A stretch of 11,562 nucleotides of DNA from RGIG5612 sp963591145 (GTDB lineage Bacteria > Bacillota > Clostridia > Lachnospirales > Lachnospiraceae). The DNA lies in assembly GCA_963591145.1 (NCBI GenBank), contig CAVARE010000082.1:1-11562 (forward strand), written 5' to 3'. Position 1 is the stretch's first letter. Every line of letters begins with the position of its first letter. Of the stretch, positions 1 to 6,430 are shown piece after piece. Below the pieces are notes generated by a model that was not told the DNA's origin, ran no database searches, and was given only the letters and a program-made list of their open reading frames with translations. The position numbers were made by a program, and so were the translations under genes.

Positions 1-257
1 CAGATTCGTGTAATGGGGGCGGCTGCTCAGGCTCAATTGTGTCACTGCATTATGGTCAGTGCACAGCAGAACTCTGGCAGCCTATCAGGCTCTGAGCGCC
101 TGATGCAAACAAGTTATAGTATTTAAGGGTACAAAATAATGACACCATTGTTGCAGTTGTTATTATAACAAATTGCGGCGGGGATGGCTACAGTAATATG
201 GCGGTATGGCGCAATTTGAAAAATATTAAATTTTTGTGAAGTGTAGAAAGCGGGGAC
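1..257. other. Gene-poor leader upstream of the NYN gene, with hairpin potential
   Basis: No gene can be supported here. A frame open from base 1 to a TAA at 124-126 gives 41 codons that I do not recognise, and this is too short to call. Two perfect inverted repeats stand out. ATCAGGC at 84-90 pairs with GCCTGAT at 98-104, and CAAATTGCG at 169-177 pairs with CGCAATTTG at 210-218 around a 32-base loop rich in GGCGG and ATGG. Neither is followed by a clean T-run, so they are not obvious terminators. They could be protein-binding sites or RNA structure in the element's control region. Confidence 0.4.
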
Positions 258-338
258 GGGGTATGCTAGTATACTGACATTAACATACCCCTGGCGGTAG
301 TCTTCCCACTATAAGGGATCAGACGAGGCCTGGGGTAT
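258..338 (+). promoter_or_regulatory. Inverted repeat plus third half-site in front of the NYN gene; possible operator or attenuator
   Basis: GGGGTATG at 258-265 is the exact reverse complement of CATACCCC at 284-291. A further GGGGTAT occurs at 332-338. The middle arm can therefore pair with either outer arm, but not with both. Between the first two arms lies the palindrome AGTATACT (268-275) and a possible extended -10 (TG at 264-265, TAGTAT at 267-272, with a weak TAGAAA -35 at 244-249). The symmetry fits a repressor operator over the promoter. The competing pairings would also fit an RNA switch. The function is inferred. Confidence 0.4.
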
Positions 339-360
339 TATTGTTTTATGGAGGATTTTT

Positions 361-1035
361 ATGAAAACATCTGCATTTGAAAAACATCCAATACGTACCG
401 CAATTCTTGTCGACGGCGGTTTTTATCGAAAACGTTCCAGATCTCTTTGGGGATCCAAGGAACCGATAGCACGTGCAAAGGAATTAAACGATTATTGCTA
501 TATGCATTTGCTTGACCGTTACGAAAATCGTTATTTGTACAGGGTGTTTTACTATGACTGCCCGCCCATCGACAAGAATATCTATAATCCTTTAACTCAG
601 CGAACTGAGAATTTAGGTAAAACTGAAGAATATGCCTGGATGACTTCTTTTCTTGAGGAGTTAAAGCGTCATAGAAAATTTGCCCTAAGAATGGGCAGGA
701 TAAGCGATTCTCAGCTTACTTATTCTTTAAAGCCCGAGCCTACAAAGAAGTTGCTAAATGGTTCGCTGACTACAGCCGATATTACTCAAAATGATATGCA
801 GTTAAATATTGAGCAAAAAGGAGTTGACATGCGTATCGGCGTCGATATTTCTTCTCTTGCGTTTAAACGACAGGTTAACCAAATTATTCTGATATCCGGA
901 GATAGTGACTTTGTTCCTGCTGCCAAGCAAGCCAGACGGGAGGGTATTGATTTTATATTGGATCCAATGCGTTCGCCTATTAAACCTGACTTATTTGAGC
1001 ATATTGATGGGATCAGAACCCCGAGATTCAAATAA
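361..1035 (+). CDS. NYN-domain protein, putative ribonuclease of the LabA/DUF88 type
   Basis: This 224-residue protein carries the hallmarks of the NYN (PIN-like) metal-dependent RNase fold. The N-terminal strand AILVDGGFY (residues 15-22) has acidic Asp18. KGVDM (153-157) is followed by Asp162, and ISGDSDFVPAAKQAR (178-192) has Asp181 and Asp183. These acidic residues are the expected magnesium-binding centre. No signal peptide or membrane segment is seen, so the protein should be cytosolic. The middle part (about 60-150) is less typical and may set substrate choice. The start is firm: GGAGG at 350-354 lies 6 bases ahead of the ATG. It sits at the integrase-proximal end of the element, directly upstream of the recombinase and on the same strand. 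By eye it is more AT-rich than the integrase, which hints at a separate origin. The RNA target is unknown; a defence or element-maintenance role would be speculation. Confidence 0.85.
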   Translation: MKTSAFEKHPIRTAILVDGGFYRKRSRSLWGSKEPIARAKELNDYCYMHLLDRYENRYLYRVFYYDCPPIDKNIYNPLTQRTENLGKTEEYAWMTSFLEELKRHRKFALRMGRISDSQLTYSLKPEPTKKLLNGSLTTADITQNDMQLNIEQKGVDMRIGVDISSLAFKRQVNQIILISGDSDFVPAAKQARREGIDFILDPMRSPIKPDLFEHIDGIRTPRFK

Positions 1036-1111
1036 AAATGCCCCCATTGGGCCACATCGTTGAGAGGTGCAGGGGGTCCTGTCGCTGGTAGTATATACGG
1101 GTAAGATAATT

Positions 1112-2179
1112 ATGTCCAGACAAAGTTATAAATACAATGAGCGCGTGGAGCTGGGAAGGTCTCCTGAAGGTAAGCGCATACGTAAGTGGGTGCGTGGCAA
1201 CAGCAAGTCAGAGCTGGAAGCCAGGAAGCGTGAACTGATAATTGAACACAATAAGGTGCGGAATCCCTCCGCGGTCTCGTTCGGAGATTATGCCGATAAG
1301 TGGTACAGCATCTATAAGGCTAATAAGTCCATTGCCACACAGAACATGTACCAGAACGTCCTCAAGAAAATGGATCCTATAAGGTATTGCCCGCTCAAGG
1401 AAGTGACGGCCTCTGACCTGCAGTCCCTCATCAATGCCAACCGTGAGCACACGAGGATATGCGAACAACTGTCCCTTGCCCTGAAACAGATATACAAGCA
1501 GGCTATCAAGGACGGTATCATCTATCCGCTCAACATTGCTGAGGGGCTGGAACTTCCAAAGCACAAGAAACGCGAGATGAGGTTTATCTCCGATGACGAG
1601 ATGCGGCTTATCATGTCCTGCCACCTGTCCGATCAGGACCGTCAATATGTCGAGGTGCTCCGCAATACCGGCTGCAGGCCGTCGGAGGCTCTGGCGCTCA
1701 TGGCTCAGGATATAGATCTTGATAATCACGTGATACATGTCCAGCGTGCATTTGAGTACGATGTTAACTCTCCTGTGGTCAAGTCTACCAAGACGGGAGT
1801 ATGCAGGGATATTCCGATTAATGACAGGTTTTGCAGGTTTCTGCGGGATATGAACATAACATCAGGATATCTGTTCACGCGTGGCGGTAAGCCGTTCACC
1901 CGTACCATGTACAAGAAAATGGCAGGGCGGATATTAAGGACCATTAATGCGGCATTCGGCGGCAGCTCTGCAGCCGATAAGCTGAACGGCATCACCATGT
2001 ATTCATTCAGGCACACTTATGCCACGTTCCTTTATTATCACGGTGTCAAGCCGGGGCTCATCAGCACGAAGAAGGCCGCGCAGATCATGGGGCATTCGGA
2101 GCAGGTCTTTTTGTCCAGGTATACGCACATAGACGACAGTAAGGAACATCTGCAGGATATCGTTGAGCTGCTGCCATAA
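1112..2179 (+). CDS. int: Tyrosine recombinase / phage-type integrase
   Basis: This 355-residue site-specific recombinase is probably responsible for integrating and excising the element at the neighbouring tRNA-Lys. An N-terminal basic arm-binding region (about 1-50) leads into a SAM-like core-binding domain (about 53-140) and then the catalytic domain (about 155-350). Visible catalytic positions are Arg189 in TGCRPSEAL, Lys227 in KSTKTG, Arg300 and His301 in YSFRHTYAT, His328 in MGHSE, and the nucleophile Tyr337 in SRYTHI. The first His of the usual HxxR box is replaced by Tyr297, a change also known in other integrases. The set is otherwise intact, so the enzyme is probably active. I chose the ATG at 1112. 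An in-frame GTG at 1067 would add 15 residues but has no well-spaced ribosome site; the site before 1112 is also weak. A strong terminator follows. Confidence 0.93.
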   Translation: MSRQSYKYNERVELGRSPEGKRIRKWVRGNSKSELEARKRELIIEHNKVRNPSAVSFGDYADKWYSIYKANKSIATQNMYQNVLKKMDPIRYCPLKEVTASDLQSLINANREHTRICEQLSLALKQIYKQAIKDGIIYPLNIAEGLELPKHKKREMRFISDDEMRLIMSCHLSDQDRQYVEVLRNTGCRPSEALALMAQDIDLDNHVIHVQRAFEYDVNSPVVKSTKTGVCRDIPINDRFCRFLRDMNITSGYLFTRGGKPFTRTMYKKMAGRILRTINAAFGGSSAADKLNGITMYSFRHTYATFLYYHGVKPGLISTKKAAQIMGHSEQVFLSRYTHIDDSKEHLQDIVELLP

Positions 2180-2244
2180 TATTTCAATGGGTATTTCGGT
2201 TGAGAATTTGCGTAAGGGATTCTGAATAAATTCCGAACAGCTTT

Positions 2245-2279
2245 TCACGTATGGTTTTAAAGCCATACGTGATTTTTTT
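2245..2279 (+). terminator. Intrinsic terminator of the integrase gene
   Basis: TCACGTATGG (2245-2254) pairs perfectly with CCATACGTGA (2263-2272) around a small loop. Seven T residues follow at 2273-2279. It lies 66 bases after the integrase stop and should end its transcript before the repeat cluster and the tRNA. Confidence 0.88.
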
Positions 2280-2285
2280 ATTTTT

Positions 2286-2346
2286 ATCTTGCCCCAATCT
2301 TGCCCATATCTTGCCCAAAGGGGTCAAAATTGCCCCAATCTTGCCC
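2286..2346 (+). repeat. Cluster of five TTGCCC repeats, candidate integrase arm-type sites
   Basis: TTGCCC starts at 2289, 2300, 2311, 2330 and 2341, giving spacings of 11, 11, 19 and 11 bases. Four copies share the longer ATCTTGCCC. The 11-base period puts most copies on one face of the helix. The position between the integrase gene and the tRNA 3' end is where tyrosine integrases of mobile elements usually have arm-binding sites. The repeats are directly visible; the binding role is inferred. Confidence 0.6.
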
Positions 2347-2400
2347 ATTAAAAGGGGGCGCTTTCGGCTGTTTTTGGCTGCTTTTAACTGCTGCCTTTTG

Positions 2401-2452
2401 AACATAAAAATAGCGGAAAGCCTTGATTTTATAAGGTTTTCCGCTATTTTCT
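2401..2452 (-). terminator. Terminator downstream of tRNA-Lys, probably bidirectional
   Basis: Bases 2407-2424 pair with 2433-2450 in an 18-bp stem with one G-U pair and a core of TAGCGGAAA against the complementary TTTCCGCTA. Read on the minus strand it begins 9 bases after the tRNA 3' end and finishes in a T-rich tail. The T-rich flank on the other side means it could also stop leftover integrase transcription. Confidence 0.8.
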
Positions 2453-2458
2453 AGGTCA

Positions 2459-2531
2459 TGCACCTTCAGGGGCTCGAACCCTGGACACCCTGATTAAGAG
2501 TCAGGTGCTCTACCAACTGAGCTAAAGGTGC
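2459..2531 (-). tRNA. tRNA-Lys, anticodon CTT
   Basis: The 73-base sequence folds as a complete cloverleaf. The acceptor stem GCACCTT pairs with AAGGTGC, the D stem GCTC pairs with GAGC, the anticodon stem CCTGA pairs with TCAGG around loop CTCTTAA (anticodon CTT), and the T stem CAGGG pairs with CCCTG around TTCGAGC. The discriminator base is A and CCA is not encoded. The 3' half faces the integrase gene, so it is the likely attachment site of the element to the left, with the gene kept whole after integration. Confidence 0.97.
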
Positions 2532-2544
2532 AAACGCGATTATG

Positions 2545-2573
2545 ATTATACGAATCAGATGTCCATTTGTCAA
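2545..2573 (-). promoter_or_regulatory. Consensus sigma-70 type promoter of tRNA-Lys
   Basis: On the minus strand TTGACA (2568-2573) and TATAAT (2545-2550) are separated by exactly 17 bases. Both boxes match the vegetative consensus completely. Transcription would start about 7 bases ahead of the tRNA 5' end. Confidence 0.92.
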
Positions 2574-2615
2574 CACTTTTTTAAAAAAAATTCAATTTTT
2601 TTCAAGGCATTTTTT

Positions 2616-3152
2616 TCATGCTTTTTCATGCTGGATTATATTAATTATTCTCCGCCTGTTATATCTCTGCATTACCACGAACATCATGTCTATTGCCGCC
2701 GCCACTAGGGATGTAATGATAAATACGGGATAAGATCCGAGCCATATGCCAGCTGCAATTGGGAGAAAGCTTAAGACAGCTATTGTTTCATGAACCAGCT
2801 CAGCCTGACACATCGCCTGAACAACTTCATCCAATGTATGTAACCTCGGATCAAATAGCGAGCTGTCGTAAGTAGGCATTTTATTTTTCCACTTCTTTAC
2901 CTTTAGTTTTTCATATACGTCCATTTCCCATTGGCTCACCTGATACCAGTGTCTCCGATAATTCGCTTTATTTTTCATTACCGAGTTAAACACCAGCCCA
3001 GTCAGCAATCTCATAACAAAGTGATAAGAAATCGTTCCAAATGTAATTACAAGCGTAAGTAGTGTCTCGCTGGACGTATACCTATACCATACAGCCATGG
3101 CGGCGGTTATAACCAAGAATATTATTGTGATCAGTTTCAAGTTCCTTGCCAA
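2616..3152 (-). CDS. CrtO-like (glycosyl-diaponeurosporenoate acyltransferase family) membrane protein
   Basis: This protein of about 178 residues has two N-terminal membrane segments (about 6-25 and 31-53), a cytosolic middle with WEMDVYEKLKVKKWKNKMP, a charged AELVHE motif, and two C-terminal membrane segments (about 121-160). The order and the motifs resemble the CrtO family, named after the staphyloxanthin acyltransferase. No carotenoid gene is nearby, so that substrate should not be assumed. The start is TTG. GGAGG at 3161-3165 is only 2 bases from the TTG at 3158 but 8 bases from the in-frame TTG at 3152, so I prefer 3152. A weak AT-rich tract follows the stop, with no clear terminator. 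The family call is from memory of motifs; being a membrane protein is certain. Confidence 0.7.
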   Translation of the reverse strand: MARNLKLITIIFLVITAAMAVWYRYTSSETLLTLVITFGTISYHFVMRLLTGLVFNSVMKNKANYRRHWYQVSQWEMDVYEKLKVKKWKNKMPTYDSSLFDPRLHTLDEVVQAMCQAELVHETIAVLSFLPIAAGIWLGSYPVFIITSLVAAAIDMMFVVMQRYNRRRIINIIQHEKA

Positions 3153-3278
3153 ATCCAATTCCTCCGCTAAGTTTTTACCACTAAAGTGAGAAATTATCCA
3201 GCTATCATTTTCATAAGATGCATTGCCTTTGGAACTTGTAGTATAGACAGCGCGTATAAAGCTCCAGCATCAATTCGT

Positions 3279-4125
3279 CTAAGCCCTAAATTCCATGCAG
3301 AACGCCTTATAATTCTCCGTCTCGCAATCCTTGCTCAGTACAGCATACTCTATCGTTTCGAAATATCCTGAATATTTTGTCTGCACCGTCTTAAATGCCT
3401 TAGCAACAACTGAAGGCGAATTACAGAAGGCGCCGCAGCCAAAGGCTCCCAGTATAAGAACCTCATTTTCATCAGCTATCGCCGCTCTGAATATACGTTC
3501 AATTCTTTTTGTATGAAGTTCGTATAAGCTGTCATTGTCAATCTCCGCCGCACTATTTCCTGCAAATGGATTCATGCTATTACTCGGGATATTTCGAAGA
3601 TTTGGCGCGGCACATGTTACTACATTCACATGATACCAATCCTGCTCATCCATTCTTTCAGGGGAAAGAAATATCGCTTTTAAATACAATCACTCTCGGT
3701 GTATACAGGCAATCATCATTATAAAGAGGATTCCCCGCTGCCCTATGTGGCTTATAAAATCGACTCCATATAGTACTTTCATTCAAGCAAGGATACAGCG
3801 TGCTGCATCTGCATAAGCACTCTTCCTGCGCCGAACTGCCATGAATGACCCCACCGCCCGGATTCGTTGCTGATGCAAAATTAAGTACGCAGACCTTTTT
3901 CCCAGCCCTCGCATATTCTGACGCTGCCTCGAAACTTCCTTTTTTCGAAACAACCGTTTTAGTATGCCGCCTCGTGTCCTCATGCACTTCAATTACATCT
4001 GATTCCAGATATAATTTCTGATTTTTAATAGATTCAGCTATAGAATGCTTTAATACGAGATTACTCTCCATCAGATCCATTGAATCCCTGAATATCTCTA
4101 TATTCTTTTCTCTTTTATCAAACAT
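3279..4125 (-). CDS. Microbial-type PARG-like protein (TIGR02452/DUF2263), split by a +1 shift at CCC-TGA
   Basis: Two overlapping frames together make one complete protein of about 281 residues. Frame one (4125 to the TGA at 3658-3660, 155 residues) holds NFASATNPGGG and AQEE, giving the PARG signature GGG (90-92) followed by Gln100-Glu101-Glu102. The second Glu is the expected catalytic residue. Frame two (stop at 3279-3281) continues with VTCAAPNLR and LILGAFGCGAF, the rest of the fold. Family members remove ADP-ribose from proteins. The frames join at TTC-CCC-TGA: dropping one C gives a continuous SFPERMDE. This is either a one-base insertion in a C4 run, an assembly error, or programmed +1 frameshifting, since CCC-TGA is a known slippery stop. 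The start at 4125 is chosen because GGAGG (4133-4137) is 7 bases away; the ATG at 4131 is too close. Confidence 0.85.
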
Positions 4126-4141
4126 AAGCATACCTCCGCCT

Positions 4142-4190
4142 GATATTTGCTTTTTTATAAGGCAAATATCTGCAGCTATTCCAAATAGCT
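4142..4190 (-). promoter_or_regulatory. Two adjacent palindromes before the PARG-like gene, candidate operators
   Basis: GATATTTGC (4142-4150) is inverted as GCAAATATC (4162-4170). Next to it AGCTATT (4174-4180) is inverted as AATAGCT (4184-4190). Neither has a T-run after it in the minus direction, so they are not terminators. They fill the 81-base gap between the XRE gene and the PARG-like gene, just upstream of its ribosome site. A possible promoter (TTGGAA, 18 bases, TTATAA) overlaps them. Binding by the upstream XRE protein is a guess. Confidence 0.45.
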
Positions 4191-4206
4191 ACAAAAATAT
4201 ATGTCA

Positions 4207-4668
4207 TCATTTCCTAATCTGATTTTTAACAGCCAGCACAAGGCCTGCCAGCATTTCAACAATCGATAGCCCCAGCAGAAGACCCGAGATAAAGTCTTTT
4301 ACATCAGAACCTCCTACCGTTGCTGACAGCGCACTGCTCGCGATGCCAAGAACAATCAGCACTGCTCCTGAAAGAACCTGTCTGTGGTGTTCCAGTTCCT
4401 GCGTCCTGCGCAGCAGATCCAGAATCTGTTCATCATATATTTGCCCGTTATCTGGCACAGCATCCTTGCCTTCAATCAGCTCAGTCAGTGTCACATTCAA
4501 TGACTCGCAGAGTTTCTGAATGACACTATAGTCAGGCATGCATTTGCCATTTTCCCATTTTGAGATAGTCTTATTTGACACGCCCAGGATCTGTGCCAAT
4601 TGCTCCTGTGTCAGATTCAGCCCGTGGCGTTTTTGTGCGATATAATTGCCTATCATTATCTGGTTCAT
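4207..4668 (-). CDS. XRE/Cro-C1 family regulator with two C-terminal membrane segments
   Basis: This 153-residue protein has an N-terminal Cro/C1 helix-turn-helix (about 7-62): GNYIAQKRHGLNLTQEQLA and GVSNKTISKWENGK contain the turn and recognition helix. A linker of about 30 residues leads to two hydrophobic segments (about 98-120 and 126-147), so the DNA-binding head is probably held at the membrane. Such proteins are common in Firmicutes, often as regulators of stress or toxin-antitoxin-like units; the ligand is unknown. The start is well supported by GGAGG at 4677-4681, 8 bases upstream. It is transcribed toward the PARG-like gene and may regulate it through the palindromes in between, although this is only inferred from position. 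Confidence 0.85.
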   Translation of the reverse strand: MNQIMIGNYIAQKRHGLNLTQEQLAQILGVSNKTISKWENGKCMPDYSVIQKLCESLNVTLTELIEGKDAVPDNGQIYDEQILDLLRRTQELEHHRQVLSGAVLIVLGIASSALSATVGGSDVKDFISGLLLGLSIVEMLAGLVLAVKNQIRK

Positions 4669-4725
4669 TGGAATTTCCTCCTGCTTCTCTGATGCCTAAA
4701 TCATACCGCAAACCAGACAAAACGG

Positions 4726-5216
4726 CTATCCCCGATGAGTAGAATCTGCGTGGAATCCCACACATTCCAGACTGTCTTTTGTTACCTTGCATTCCAAGAA
4801 AAGAATTTCAACACCAGCATCGACTGCTTCCTTCATAGCTTGTCCAAACTCAGGCTGGATCTCTACATTTGGACGGACCAAACGAACGCCCTCCATCTGA
4901 ATAACAAAAGCCAAATAGCATTTATATCCGTGAGCTGATGCAGCAGCCATTCTTTTACCACAACGTTAGGCGCCTGCGAGTCTATGTTGATAAGGCCAAA
5001 ATCGGCTTTTTTCACCGCAATCAGATCATATTTTGTCTTGCGGGCAGGATTGTCCGACACGGCGAGATATACAACCGCTCCATGAATCAAAAGTTCCTTA
5101 CAACGGCCTGTATTCTTGACATGAACTGTATGGATACTGCCTTCTATCTCAACATGTGCCACGAAGCGATTCGGTCTGTCTATGAAAATTCCTGCTACAA
5201 CTTCTCTATATTTCAT
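4726..5216 (-). pseudogene. sfsA: sfsA pseudogene with an internal, out-of-frame deletion
   Basis: The N-terminal part (from ATG 5216, about 94 residues) has classic SfsA motifs: RPNRFVAHVEIEG, VKNTGRCKELL, RKTKYDLIAV and DSQAPN. Near 4930-4945 the reading moves to another frame, which continues with GYKCYLAFVIQMEG, VRPNVEIQPEFG and AGVEILFLECKVT, the SfsA C-terminal end. Intact family members have roughly 230 residues; here about 160 remain. About 70 residues are missing between the two halves. The lost part should contain the SRFDF and EVKGVTL motifs, the nuclease-like centre of the family. The first frame runs on for some 20 nonsense residues to a stop at 4863. A functional protein is very unlikely. 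SfsA is a DNA-binding protein linked to sugar fermentation; its exact role in Firmicutes is unclear. Confidence 0.9.
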
Positions 5217-5318
5217 AATACTTTAAAATTTCATGTCTTATCTCCGACTGCAGGACAAGAATATAGCTTGTAGAAATCTCCTAATCATAAGTTTCCTGAC
5301 TCTTCCTACATTTTTTAC

Positions 5319-5735
5319 TTACAGGCTCTGCAGCTGTCTTAGGATCTGCTCCGTTCTCCTGATAGCTTCATTTACCTGACTTCTGGCATTATTGATACGA
5401 TCCTGCACCAGCCAGTCTGCTACAAATCCATCAAAAAAATAATCTGCAAATGTAAGAAAATCATTTGTCTCGATATGCAGATCACAGGCCATATTTACGT
5501 CATTAAGTTCCCTGCTGAAACTCTGCAGATCATATCGGGCCTGCTCCATGTATTGCTGCGCTCTGTCCATCTTAGAATGTTTCACCATGGTGCTTATGAA
5601 CCCACCGCCAAACAGATCCACCATGCCCCAATTCTTCGCGCTGTTCAGATTATCCTGCGCGCAGCGCAGGCTCTGCAGCGCCCTTTCTCCAGCTTCAATA
5701 GCCTCTCTTTTTTCTTTATTTATGTCGTATGCCAT
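5319..5735 (-). CDS. Conserved hypothetical protein, helical, second gene of a two-gene unit
   Basis: This 138-residue protein has no signal peptide or membrane helix. It reads as mostly helical, with heptad-like stretches at both ends (about 5-30 and 108-136), rich in Glu, Arg, Asn and Gln. A conserved-looking centre, LFGGGFISTMVKHSKMDRAQ (about 41-60), is the kind of motif found in unannotated Firmicute proteins, but I cannot name the family. The ATG at 5735 follows a GGAAGGG ribosome site. It begins 6 bases after the stop of the gene at 6032, so the two are almost certainly co-transcribed. No function can be given. Confidence 0.8.
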   Translation of the reverse strand: MAYDINKEKREAIEAGERALQSLRCAQDNLNSAKNWGMVDLFGGGFISTMVKHSKMDRAQQYMEQARYDLQSFSRELNDVNMACDLHIETNDFLTFADYFFDGFVADWLVQDRINNARSQVNEAIRRTEQILRQLQSL

Positions 5736-5741
5736 ATGATT

Positions 5742-6032
5742 TTACCCTTCCTCTCTCGGAAAGCCGTTACAGTTCATCTCATTCCACCGGGCATTCACGG
5801 CTTCCATATCCTTCTTCTGCATAATCCGATTGCGGTCGCTTAATATGGCCAACATTTCATCCGCCACATCCTCCATAGGAAGCTTCTTATAATGTGACAG
5901 ATATCCGATCATTCTCTGTGCTGTCCAGTCCGTATTCAGATTAAGCGTGATCTGCTCACAGAACTCTGCTGGATAACCACGCCGCAGCATGATCTCGTAA
6001 AGTTCCATGCTCTTTGCTGTTCTTGGTTTCAT
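5742..6032 (-). CDS. Conserved hypothetical protein, 96 residues
   Basis: This is a small, charged, soluble, mainly helical protein. The stretches RRGYPAEFCEQI (18-29) and MIGYLSHYKKLPMEDVADEM (41-60) look like a conserved family seen in Lachnospiraceae-type genomes, but I know no function for it. The start is well supported: AGGAGCAGGGG precedes the ATG at 6032 at a normal distance. It leads a tight two-gene unit with the helical protein that follows 6 bases later, which suggests a shared role. Its promoter must lie in the intergenic region at 6033-6300, where I see no strong match. Confidence 0.82.
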   Translation of the reverse strand: MKPRTAKSMELYEIMLRRGYPAEFCEQITLNLNTDWTAQRMIGYLSHYKKLPMEDVADEMLAILSDRNRIMQKKDMEAVNARWNEMNCNGFPREEG

Positions 6033-6321
6033 ATTGCCCCTGCTCCTTGTTAGTAACGCTTTGCTTCATTTCTTTCAGGAATCTTTATGTACATGGTTAT
6101 GCAATAATTTCAGCATTTTATTCATGCCATCTGTTTCAATAATAAATAATCCATAATTTTTCACTGCTTGCAAGCGCAAAATTGATTACAAATTCACAAA
6201 TTAATAGTACGCTAACGCACGTTTAAAGTCAATCTGGCCGCAACCGGCCAAAATTAATACCATGCAAACCATAATATTCATTTATTGCAGCATTGTCCAT
6301 CTCGCATATTGTGATTGATTC
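6033..6321. other. Divergent intergenic region, AT-rich, with one palindrome and a possible mini-ORF
   Basis: This stretch separates two divergent units. TGGCCG (6235-6240) is inverted as CGGCCA (6245-6250), a GC-rich palindrome in AT-rich surroundings with no T-run, so an operator is more likely than a terminator. On the minus strand a GTG at 6164 opens a 29-codon frame ending at 6075 that reads VKNYGLFIIETDG and on to a Lys-Asp-Ser end. It has no ribosome site and may be a gene remnant. Nothing else can be supported. Confidence 0.4.
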
Positions 6322-6384
6322 CTGGCATCATTTCTGAAATTATCGACATTATTTCCGAAATCGTTGACATTATTTCCGAGTTAA
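6322..6384 (+). repeat. Three 21-bp tandem repeats overlapping the promoter of the HTH gene
   Basis: Units lie at 6322-6342, 6343-6363 and 6364-6384. They share the pattern YYGRCATYATTTCYGAR (units 2 and 3 differ at one position in this core). A 21-base period is two helical turns, so bound proteins would line up on one face. The third unit contains the -35 box of the downstream promoter. This looks like an operator array, probably for autoregulation by the HTH protein encoded next door, which is inferred. Confidence 0.7.
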
Positions 6385-6392
6385 AGCATACT
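6364..6392 (+). promoter_or_regulatory. Promoter of the HTH regulator gene
   Basis: TTGACA (6364-6369), a spacer of 17 bases and CATACT (6387-6392, 4 of 6 matches) fit a vegetative promoter. The start point would be near 6399, about 32 bases ahead of the ATG. The -35 box lies inside the third 21-bp repeat, so a protein bound there would block polymerase. Confidence 0.65.
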
Positions 6393-6430
6393 GCGTTTGT
6401 ATTTTTATGCTATTTGAAGGGGCAATTGAA

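Noticed and set aside
1..126. Open frame reaching the left edge that ends in TAA
   Set aside because: Forty-one codons without a recognised motif are well within chance for one of six frames; kept only as a remark in the leader entry.
1067..1111. GTG start for the integrase, adding 15 residues
   Set aside because: The extra residues do not look like an integrase N-terminus and the purine-rich stretch is too close to the GTG.
2286..2346. CRISPR array
   Set aside because: The repeat unit is only 6-9 bases with 2-10 bases between copies, far from the 23-40 base repeats and unique spacers of an array.
4938..5273. Plus-strand open frame of 111 codons
   Set aside because: It is the antisense shadow of the sfsA remnant and has no ribosome site or known motif.
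5475..5843. Plus-strand open frame of 122 codons
   Set aside because: Antisense to the two conserved unknown genes, whose ribosome sites and tight spacing are far better support.
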